Assembly (NCBI RefSeq): GCF_910592395.1
Contig: NC_088312.1
Location: forward strand, 20,407,292 to 20,467,291
DNA length: 60,000 nt
From: Lineus longissimus
Lineage: Eukaryota; Nemertea; Pilidiophora; Heteronemertea; Lineidae
Reading direction: 5' to 3'
Position numbers and translations under genes: made by a program. The notes beneath the pieces were generated by a model, which saw nothing but the letters and a program-made list of their open reading frames with translations, had not been told where the DNA came from and ran no database searches. Below, piece after piece: positions 27,401 to 39,400 of this stretch. Position 1 is the first letter of the stretch, and each line of letters begins with the position of its first letter.

Positions 27401-30400
27401 ACCCCTCTGTGACCATGAACGTTGGTATTAACCTGGTGATCGTCACGTTTGAGATCGAGACGCTGGACTCACATATGCCGGTCCTGACCCTGAAGACATC
27501 TCTCAATGGGCACATTGATGATTGGGTAAGGTTGTCCACTATAGGGCTCGAAATAGCTTGCTTCTTCTTTTTTGTTTACATTTTCTGAATTGTTTTGCTT
27601 GATTTTGTTCCAGGTGCTGATCCACTCTGAACTACACCTGGAGATCCTTTACTACAATGAGAAGCTAGCAGTGTGGGAGCCCTTCGTCGAGCCGGTCATG
27701 GAGTCTGAGAATGATTATCGACCTTGGGAGGTCATGGTCAAGGTGAGTGGGGAAGGGATCCATTCACTTTCTTTACATCCTGTTTTGGCTGTCACGGAGA
27801 AAATGTCATCAATAGATGTAGTTCTGGAGCTGTGATTGAGTCCCCACCCTTTGTGGTCTCAGTCTTTTCCCAAGTTATACCAAACCCCACCCAGAACTGT
27901 AAATTCAGTAGGCCTTAATTTTCATCGGTTATAACAACTTTGCATTTATCCCTTACAGGTCATCAAAGCACAAAGCCACAATATCGCTTGCCTCCACGAG
28001 GACCTACCAATGGTCGAATGCGATGACTTGGATGGCGAAATAAAGTACAACAATTCAAAGGGGCCGAAGAAGACGGAAAGTTCAGGGACAGACACTGACG
28101 AAGACACGGAAATGACCGTGATTCGCCCCAAGCTTGATAAAGTGGGCCGCATGAGGCATGGAAGTGAGCGAAGCTTCGGTAAGAACCATTCTTGATATTC
28201 AGCGGCAAGAAATTTATCAGCGCGCTTGCTCAGTTTTTGGTGCTTAGAATTACAGAACATAGTGTTGAGTAGAATGAAGTGAGAAGAGTATCCTTTAAGT
28301 AGCTTTAGTGGTAAGAGTTGGCAGCAGAGGGATATTTCTGGTGTCAGTAATCCAAGATTTTTATTATCGATTCACCCGTTCACTGAAGAAATAATTCCCA
28401 TTGGTCGAATAGTGGCTATGGCTATATAAACTTGCATAAGGTCCTAAGATCTCTAGTTTAGATTATACCAGGTATTCTATCAAGTTTTAAATGAGTAGTT
28501 TACATAAACTCAAATTTGAATGCTATTTGAAGTATATTACCAGACGAAACTTGTATCATTTCAGCAAGCACTATCAGTAGTCAATGTAAGTGAGAAGTTA
28601 CCAATGCTTTTATTACTCATCAAGTGGTTACAGGTCTTTGAAAAGGTTTGAGAGAAAAGGCACAAGTGTTCTGTTCGGGTATTTGGTAACAGATTTATTG
28701 AGGTGATTGGATGTCCTATCTATTTCGGCTGAATGGAAAAGGGTCATTGTGCACAGCGATTTTGTGAACAGGATGTCAGAAGTAGGGGCAGTACGGGCAA
28801 AGGTTCTCCCAGATGTCAGCAAAATATCTATTCCCAGGGAGCCTCTTGCCCTTCATGCCGAAAAGCTGGCTAAGCCTCTGAGATGTAAAGTTAAATAAAC
28901 CCGTTAATCAGAAATTACAATGTGTATGCTCAGAATACGAAGTGTCTGCAGTTAGATGTGATTGTATTCGAGAGATGTCAGCTGACTGACGCTTAGTCTA
29001 GCCAAGCGGAGAGGGATTGGGTTCAAAAATATCTTAAGCTCACTGATCTGAAAAGCCGTGTAAAATATATGTCAGATGAGCATTCCTGCTTGTGCCGATT
29101 TCTCCTTCAAACCAAGTGATGAGAAATAAAAGTGTCTAATAAGCTTGTTGAGATGTGTACAAAAAGAGAATCGTAGAAATGTTGTGAAGTCGTTGGTGTC
29201 ACTAAAATCCCCGTCTTGACTTTTAAACCTAGAATTTCAGTGTTTCCGAAGCTATCTTTCTATCTTGATCTGTCCAGTGAAAAGCAGTAAATACAGACTA
29301 CATGTACATCAGATATTGCTGTGGGGTCTCATCCCATATCTGGCAGTGCCTAGCTAAGAGGCTTCTACTTCTAGCTCATGCATCAAATCAAAAAAGGTGT
29401 CATTTGTGTCATTCTAATATCAATTAATAGAAGTCAAAAATGTCCGTTTTTGGTTCAGATTCGAATCTGGGTCAAATGGCCTTGATTCTGAGAAATTTGC
29501 TAGTTTTTGTTAGAATTTCACCTAAATAAAGGACAGCTGTCAGCTACATGTCAGACATACATGTTCATGTATCACATATCTTTTGAGAGTCATTTATTAC
29601 AGATAAACATTGTACCCTTGTAAACACGTTTCATGTTTCTTTCATGACATCTTAAACTTTAAACCTCAGAAGAAATCTTCTGAGCTGTCAAGCCCGGAAT
29701 TTTATTCTCAATTCAATATTTAAAGTTATCCCAACTTACGGGAACACTCTTTTTAAACACCATCAGATAAGATGTTTGATATTATGCACCAGTTCTTCCT
29801 GCTGAAGATTTTCTCTTGCATGGGCCCTAAATCGTCTTTCAAATCAACTCTCAAGTTGACCTTCTCTTTCAGTTGTGACATCTTGCCTCCTTCTGACTAT
29901 CAGCATGAGAGATCCTTATGTTGTATGTCATGGCCAAGCGGTTGTGAAATTCCCATCTTTTGCCCAATTATCTGTGTGAATTGAATGTAATTTAACCCGT
30001 GTGCCCGAATAATGCACAAAGTAGTGCACTCTATAGTATTATGTCAACTCCTGATATCATTATTCTATGGTAATCTTTTCAGGGTCATATGAAAACGAAT
30101 GCAATAGGTCCCTTCCGACTTCCTCTGACAGTGAGGTTTATACTGAAGGACCAGATATATCAAACCAGACCTCACTGCGAAGTGAGGCCACCGAAGGGCC
30201 CGATATTTCATGGCCTATTTCACCTAATAGTGAGGCCTCTGAAGGGCCTGATAGATCCTGGCCAACATCCCCTAGTATTGAATGGCCTGCCTATCCCCGC
30301 TCACCAAGTAGTGAGGGGCCTGATGAGTCTTATCAAACATCATCTGATAGTGAGGCCACCGAAGGGCCTGATAAATCTGGCCTGAATACTCCTGATAGTG

Positions 30401-33400
30401 AGGTTGTGGAAGGGATTCCTATATCATTTCCGACTTCACCCAAAACTGAAGGTACCTCTTACAAAAAGCTAGCTTCAAATTCAAAATTGCCAAATCAATT
30501 CTAAAAGGTCCATCTTTAAAATGACCACTTCACTAAATTATCCATTTACCTTTTTCAATTTGCGCTAAAATAATACAACTTGCTTCCTCATTTTAAAAAA
30601 ATCTATATTAAGTCTAATCTTTAACATTTTGGTGACTCATTTTCAAAAAGTTGTGAAGTTTTAGTTAATAATTACATTCAAGTTTAGTGGATGACAGCAT
30701 GTGAAATCTTTTGTTCGGTTATTTCAAAGAAAGGTGATTTGCAAGAAAGCAAAACTTGGAAGGCGACGAAAAATCCCTGGTTTACAATGTCGATGTTTCC
30801 TTACCTATCTTTGATACATTTACTTACAACGATTTTTCAGTTTTCATACCACTCTTTTTTCAGAGCCATTCAGAACTACTTGAGCTACAGTCCCAGTCAC
30901 AATGACATACCCTCTGCCTCAACTAAGGGATATCATATGTGATTGAGACTGTATACTTTAATCTCGTAACTTTTCTTTCATACTTATTTTACCCATTCTT
31001 ATATTTTGCTCTTCTTTCTTAACTTATATCCTTATTTCAGCCGAGGGGGAAACTTCAGGGACACAACAAGCCCCACTAGATGTGATCGAATCCTCAGAGT
31101 TAACCCCCTTATTATCAGACCCTAGCTCAGCCAAGGCTGAGGGTGAACCTGAAAGGCCTGCCCCAGAGTTAGCTTGGGCCTCTCCAGAGGCTGCAGTGGC
31201 TGTGGCCAACCTGGAGAACCCTAACCCAAAGACAACTGGGGTAACCTCAAAAGGTGCTGAAGGTATTTCCAATGTGATGCATTTAGATAGCTTGGGTGGC
31301 ATTAACCTCGAGCATGTTAAGCAGGTTTTTTAACCCTTTTATAGAAACTGTTGTGGTTTTCAAACAGAGAACTTTTGAATAGAGTTGACATTGATTACAA
31401 TTTCCTCTATAGAATTATGACCATGTTTATAAATGTCATAGGACCAGCATTTTCGTTTCTGAATCCCAGCATTTGTTGCCCAGTCAAATTCTGGTGAAGG
31501 TGACAAATGCATGTTCTACGTCGTTTGAGAACCACACAGTCAGACAGATTATCCTAAACATCCCAAAACTTTCTCTTCCTCACTCCTTTGCTGCATGGAT
31601 GACCTTGACCCCTTGACCTATATCTTACAAGCTACCTAAAGTGACCACTATACTACTTGCTTGTCTTTCAGTATTAACGGGTAATGGGAAAACCTATGCA
31701 TCATTTTTGGGCTAATGGTCTATATTTGGTGAATCCTCTCTTTTCTGTATGATCACTATTTACGGTATAAAAGAAAACAAAGCAGCTTATGCACCTTGGT
31801 CTCGGAGCTAATCCTGCCTTAATCAACGTGCTCAAAGGACACAAAGATCAATGTAGACCTCTTTTGGCCCTCCAGAAATATTCATGGCATTTTTCAAATC
31901 AAGAATTTTGCTAGATCTAAACTGCACGTCTTCCCATTGAGCTAGAAAGCAAAGTATGTTATGTCCAAAGGAGATGCATTGGTTTCTTAAAGAGTCAAAT
32001 TGACTGGTTAGGCGTATCATGAGATGTGACCTTGACCTCTTGCTTGGTGCATCTTTACCTTCCCTGCTAACCGTCTCCTTTAACCCCTTGTTTTCCAGAC
32101 TCCACTAGCATCCACAGCAGTATTCAGGGCGAGTCTGATTCAGAACCTGAGGGCTTCATTAACACAATCAGTAGCAAACTCGGCAGTATCTTTTCTAGTG
32201 ATAGCTCGGATAATGATCAAAGTGAGGCTGAGCATGAGGTGGACGCGGACGATGGTGATGGATATGGCGTGGAAAATAAAGCGGTTTTCATCACGTCACA
32301 GGGACCGGTTCATCTTCACCAGGGTACAAGCGCTCTCTGTCTCTTGATGTTGTTGTTTTCTGGCACTTTATTTGTCTCGTATCTTGATGGAGAATTTCAG
32401 CACTTTGATCTCTCTAATTGGATCTCCGATTTTTGAATTTTCGTATTTCAAAACTTGATGTTGTATTCCGGCACTCTCTAGTTTGTTTTCTGAACAATTC
32501 CTTGTGTTTTGCTGTACCTCAGTCAAGTCAAGCACCTCCACGTCAAGGTGTTAGTTTTCATTATCTTGATGTTGTATATCAACACTTAAGATTCTTTGGT
32601 TGTCTCTCTGATTTTCGTGTTTTCTTTTTGATATTTTGATGTTGTATTACTCAGCATTTTCATCCTGTTTACGGAGGAATGACGGCTATTGTGAGCAAAA
32701 CATTGGTTTCTTCTTTATGGCATGGATGCATGGGAGTGCCTCTCCTATTTTGACAACATTCTGTCAAAATGATTATTGACTATTCTTTGGCTGTAACACT
32801 GTGGAAGACTGTGTAGGGCTGGGCACCTGGCCAGGATCTACCCACATGGTCCATGCACCATTGCTTTCTGTTCTCCTAGTCCAACCTGTTTAGATGTCTC
32901 TTTGTACCTCAGTAGCTCCCTTTCCCCTATTTCCATTTACCCTATGTAACTGTATACTGTTGCATCTTTCTGCTATGAAAGCTTATTTTCCTCCTTATCC
33001 ATGCTGCAGCCAGCATTTACCCTGAGTTTCTTGCTAATCCTGTAACTCGTTTTTAGCATGTAGCATGTAATCCTTTTGTGGTTATATTCAAGCAAGTAAA
33101 GGCTGTTCTAAGTTTTCGGTCTTGTTTCTCTTAGCACACTCGCACCCTTAAACTACTGTAAAACATAAAGTAGGAGTTTTCATTTGATTTGGAATCAAAC
33201 TTTTCAAATCGCAGGGTTCCATATTCTATTTCTTATGACCTTTGACCTGTTTTTCAGGCACCGAAGTTGACGTGGTTGACGGGGAGGAGGAAGAGGAACA
33301 AGATACGTGCATGTACGTCATGGTCGACTCACGTGACAAACTACTGCTTAACGTGACACCACAAGCTATCCAAGTGGCCAAGATGATACTAGAAGTAAGT

Positions 33401-36400
33401 TTGGACAGTTGTCACACCTTCACAAACAAGCTTTGTTACACTTTCAGTACAAGACGATCTTCCTGGGATTCACCTACAATTTTCTTGAAATCTTCAGACT
33501 TGAATGTTGACCAACTCTGTGTTGTCTGAGCCTGTCGACTTAACCGGTAATTCTTCCAAAGATAAGAGTTATGTTCCTTTCTTTCAGACTCTCACCAAAG
33601 ACTCGTCAGAAATCCATCGCATGGTGAACAAGCCCTCATTTGAAGTCCATAACACAGTGAGTATTGACAGTCCCAGTGCCACTCCCCTCATCCCAATAGC
33701 CCCCTCGGTCAAACTCTACCTGCATGTATTAGAAAACTATGGCATGCACAATTTGACCTGTCCATTGCAGTCCCTATAGAGAAGTGTCCTATTACAGGAG
33801 TTAAATTGAATGGAAACAACCCATTTTGGGGTGAAAACTAGTATCTTTAATAGAGATGGTCTGGGTGCCGACTAAGGGCGGTTCCACTGTAGTGGTTTTG
33901 TTTTTATGAGTAAGCCAATGCATTTGGCGGCCAAGAAGACCAATTGCATGAGTTTAATTTGCCTTTTCTGATTTCAGCTTGGTTTGGAAGTGAAGTTGAA
34001 ACTCCCTCCAGAAATCAAGGTAGGTGATATAAATTTTGTGAAAGAAAACAACATTATGATTCATCAATTATATCTTTGAATGTAATTTGTTCATTTACGT
34101 GTTATTTCAAGCTTTTAGTCCTGCTTGTAGTGCACAGCTTCTGTAGTTGGCGTAATTTATGATAGATCTTGTGACATCGTACAGTGTAAATTGTAGCATC
34201 CGTGGATCAGTTGGGGTTTGTTTTGGCGGGAATGGCCAGCCAAACTTAAATGGGCCCATATTAGCCATCTGCGACCTTAAACCATATGCGACCTTAAATA
34301 GGCCCATATTAGCCATATGCGACCTTAAACCATATGCGACCTTAAAATGGATCCATATTAGCAATATGCGACCTTAAACCATATGCGACCTTAAATGGGC
34401 CCATAGCCATCTGCGACCTTAAATGTGCTCAGACGTTTCTGGGTTGTTGTAAATGCTCAGTGTGACTACAGTATGAAAGTCAATGCAGTTGCAAACTGCC
34501 TACTCTAAAGCCAGCCATTGGTTGTGATTAATTTGATAAAACTTTTAAGTGAGTTGACCAGTGGAAAATCTAATCTGTTGATAATTCAAGGGTGTGTTAG
34601 GGGGGGGGGATATAACCTTGAAGAATCTATAACATCAATTCTCTACCAGAATAAATCAGGAAAACTGAGACATACCAGATAAGTAAAACAAGTGAGAAAT
34701 TTTAAAATGTGGGACCCTCAGCGAAACATGAATTAAAGAAGATATGCAATGTGAAACTGATTTAAAATTTGATGCTTCTTTCAACGAATCCTGTCTCCCC
34801 CTATTTCAGAGCGCTGTGACGAAGCTTGGCTGTAACCAGAGGCAGTGTTTGCCCATCTCCATGCATTGTTTTGTCCCGGCCCTTGACTATAAAGGAGTTG
34901 AGGTGCTAACCTTAGATATGCACTACACTTACTCTATAATGTCTCTATCAATGTCACATCCCAAGTACCATTATGGATGAGAATTCTCTAGATTTCCGGA
35001 AGTTATGATCCCAAATTATTCTTCCAATCTCCTCTGCATAGGCTCTATCGAGGAATGTTAATGTGGCACCATATTGACCAAGTGACACTGACTTTCATGC
35101 AGAGATATGACACTGGATTGATCCTTGGTTCAAACTGGCAAACCCTACGGTGGTGGCGTTTTGTGACAATCAATATTTTCAGGAGTGACATTTTTGGAGA
35201 CATACTTAACTGTCAATTGACACTTGCATGTTTTTTAACATTGAATGATTTGTGTTCATAACAAGGTGTTTTGTGGTTTGGGATTCATTGAGTTAAACGG
35301 TGACTAACGGCAGCGATATGGGATCAAATTAGTGGTCTTCATGTGGCTAATATGCACAGTTATACTGAGGAGTGGGGAAAACCAGTCTTGTAAAGGTGGT
35401 GGTGGGTGTTTCCAACAAAAAAAGCAAAGCTACTTTTTAATTTTGTTCGTTTGCAAAATAATACATGTACAGTGGAACCCTGGTAACACGACCACTCATG
35501 GGACCGAGGTTGAATGGTCGCGTTACTAATTCTGATGTAGTTGCTTATGTAGTTGCTTTATGTAGCCAACAGCCTCCCAAACTTAAAGGGGCAATGAGTA
35601 CTGCTGCCTCAAACTTTAAAGGGACAATAAGAGAATTATTATGCCTACATGCAGTATCAGTATTTTCAAATTGTACATGTCCTACATTATGAATGTTGTG
35701 TTAGAAACGCCCGTTCCTCACAGTTGCTTACTAATCTGATTGTTTTGTTTAACCAGGTCTATAAGAACAGCCTGGTCGACTGTAGTCTCGAGTATGGGAC
35801 CGATTACACGGAGGACGAGGATGAACCAGACAGCGCTGGTCTGGATGTCACTGATGGGTACGTCTAGGAGGGTTGGGGACAGAGTGTTGATATCTCTAGT
35901 GGGACACAGTTTTTTCAAGTCGTTCTCTGAAGGGTATCAAGTATAAGAAGAAAAGCTATTACCCTTTCGCTGCGACAGCCAGTTTTGACCAGATTCGTCT
36001 TGTGCTGACAGTGGATATCAGTACTGAACTGTTGGGCTTACTTTCATGGGGACGGTTGCAACTGTCTAACATAAAGTGTCCATAAAAGAAAGGCTGTCCT
36101 AAATGAAGGATGTCTGATTTTGATGATGTTCATTTCAGGCTGGATGAGGTCGATGGTCTGAGTTTTCTGTCGAAAGCCCTCGCCAAGGCTGGTCACGCTG
36201 CCTTGAGTGCTGGAGCATTTGTCTATGACGACGACGATAAGACATTCTACAACAAAGAGGACATGGATAGGCATAAGGCACATGTACTGGTAAGTCTGCG
36301 AGCTATATGGGTCTGATTTGGTGCAGGTTCAAAGGATTTATCGTAAGATGTGCAATTGTCTGTTACTGCCAAGGTGTGTTTTTGTAATGAGGAGAGTCAG

Positions 36401-39400
36401 ACAGCCTCCATTAGGTAGAGAGTTTAAGCTACGATGACGAGAACTGGTTGCCTAGATAGACCACAGCTTTAATATTTCGTATGAAGGTCCTAATTTCTGA
36501 TAAGAGGTCGCAACAAGTGGCCTTCGACATGCCTCACTGGTGTCTAATTCAGACGATGCGAAAATATTGAATCTTGCACGTTGTATAATGTTATTCTTGT
36601 TGTTTTCAGATTGATGGTTTTGATCCTCTGCAAAACTTGTCACACAGGAAGGCAGGCCATTACATGATTCCTCTCACACCAGCAAAGGTAAGCTTCTTTC
36701 AAGCAATTGACACTTTTAACCTAGGTCTTATAACACCATCCTCGAATACCAGAGTCAGTCGATTGCTCCTCCCCTCAGTCACGTAACTGGCATTGAAGAA
36801 GCACAACATTATTGAGCTGAATGTTCAAATGATATTGAATCTGTGATCACTAACTGCAATGTCTGTTTCAGCATGACACTGATTACTGCGTGCTGTTTGA
36901 TGTGGAGGCTGTCGATGGAAGGAAAGTGATCACCATTAGGTCGCCGCTGCAGGTGAGTCCAGATGGCTACGATCGCATGTCTCCTGTAAGGAGCCAGTTA
37001 CCCTTGTCCCAAGACAGCTGGGCCCAGTTTCTCAATCAGCATTAGAGACAGATGCCAGCATAGCTTAACTAAGCAATCTCTCCTTAAAGTGATACTATGA
37101 TGCGATTTACAACTTTGCGGAAATACGTCCGTTTTTAATTGTTGATCACAAATGTAAAGCTCAAATTTTCCATTTTTGATTAGATTTATTATAAAATCGC
37201 TGAATGTAAACCACCACGACTGCGAAAATGTTCATGTTGTGACGTCATCAACGAAAACGGCATCGAAGCGAGCCGTCCGGGCGGGATTAAACCATCAATT
37301 TCTAGAAAATGTGCATTTCGATTCGAAAACCTTACCGATTTATGAGAAAGTGACGTAGTCATTTGTCAAAAACAGCTAAATCAATATAGGGTGAAATTTG
37401 ACACAAGTTACCCTTTAAGTTTGATTAAGAGTAGCATCATTAGGACTTACTTAACATTACTGCTAACTTTCAAATGAGCAACCTGGCCCTGGTCTTTTAA
37501 TGTGGTTTATAAGTGGCCAGATTCTTGGCTAGGCCATTTTTGCCATTGTTGGAGAAGATTCAAAGGTTTTCTAGTTACATGTCAACATGTATCTGCTGAA
37601 ATTCCAGTTCCACAATGACCTGACAGTGCCATAGTTACATGTCAACATATATCTGCTGAAATTTCAGTTCCACAATGACCTGACAGTGCCATAGTTACAT
37701 GTCAACAGATATCTGCTGAAATTTCAGTTCCACAATGACCTGACAGTGCCATAGTTTCATGTCAACATATATCTGCTGAAATTTCAGTTCCACAATGACC
37801 TGACAGTGCCATAGTTTCATGTCAACATATATCTGCTGAAATTTCAGTTCCACAATGACCTGACAGTGCCATAGTTTCATGTCAACATGTATCTGCTGAA
37901 ATTTCAGTTCCACAATGACCTGACAGTGCCAATAAACCTATATGTCCGGAGCAACGAGTTGACTAAACTCGGCACCGTACTACCAGTGGCCCGGGAAGAA
38001 TACACGAAGATTACGTCACTCGAACCCAAGGAAGTTTACAACGTCCCGCTGTTCATCGCGTATCAATGCAAAATATTCATTGTCCCTGCCAGCATCGGGT
38101 AAGTGGAATTTGAATTCACCTTGAAAAAAGTTTGGTGCATGGTGAATTTAGACTCACACTGGTTCATCAAATCGAATATAACTTTCTCGAAATAGATAGT
38201 CATGCCACCTATTGTGTTTAGTGGACACTTTTGTATCGTGTTACACGGCCTACTTTAGAATGTTAGTTGTACCCGCATCTCCAAGTCTTTTGCATTCATT
38301 CCCCAGCCTGATGAAGTAACCTTCCTGTAGAAACAAGGAGTGCACATACTGTGCTACACTTGGTTATTTCACGCCCCTTGAAAGTCCTGGGTAGCATTTT
38401 CTGAGCCTCGAACCCGTGATCATCCAATCTCATGTGGGACACTCTTAAACTCTTTCACTGCGCTATCTACTTGTTAATAATGCCTGCAGTAGAAAACAGT
38501 AGAGTGTAAATGGAATCATGTCTGTATTATCTAGTCTAGCTATATCTGTAAGTGATCTTGCTGTGGTATTGTTATTGGTATCTACTTGTAGACCTGTAGC
38601 ATAGTGTAGCAATGCACCCTTGTTTTTTTCGTCCAATTGACCTTTAACCCTTTGAAAACTGTTTTACATCTGAGTCGTATTTGAGTTGGCATATCAATTC
38701 GTTGACCTTAACCATTTCTAAGCAGGCTGGTGATAGTAGCCTATGCCAAAGTGTACTAGAGGACGTGGGATGGGCAGATGATAGTCTAATCCTTTGTGAA
38801 TAGTTGCCACATCCTTATGTCAAATCATACTGAATGTTTTACTGCAAAACTTATTCCATTCCTGAAATAAGAAAAAAGAACCGAAAAAAAATATGCAATT
38901 GACCAATTTTCGATACTTTTGGACAAATGATTTCAACAGTCAGTAAAAGAGCTAACAGTCACATGCTAACCTGTGACAAATGATCTGGCTGTATGTATAC
39001 ACCAAAGGGTTAAAGGTTCTCCCTGTACCTTTGTTGTCATCCCTTGTTGGATCTCAAACTTTTGAACGCATCATATTTTAAGTCTCTTTGGCAGTTATCA
39101 GTACAGCGGCGGTGTGAGCTGGCAGGATCTAAGTGTCGCCAAGGACAAGAGCCGACTCTACACATGTCTTCCAGATGAACAGAGCACAAACCCATTCAAT
39201 AAAAACCCGTTTAATTTCAAGGTGAGGAATTTGTTACAACCCAACTTTTGTACTAATGATGTTTTTTCCCTCTTAAAACTCAACTTTAAGACATGAATGA
39301 TGTCAAAAGCTTAAAACCCCACTTTTAGACTTGAATTCATATAACTTGTTTATGTCAAGGTTTTGTGTAGGTTTTGTGATGACTTATCGAAAATTGATAT

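Noticed and set aside
33657-33779. Read-through coding stretch after exon 46 ([19 protein letters not shown])
   Set aside because: The GTGAGT donor at 33657 is strong, and joining to 33978 restores the VPS13 sequence LGLEVKL; the extension ends in a stop.
36223-36246. DDDDK (enterokinase-like site) in exon 50
   Set aside because: A short acidic run in a cytosolic protein; no reason to think it is cleaved.
37572-37931. CRISPR-like array (regular 60-bp period)
   Set aside because: The whole unit is repeated with no unique spacers, the DNA is eukaryotic, and the repeat carries a splice acceptor.
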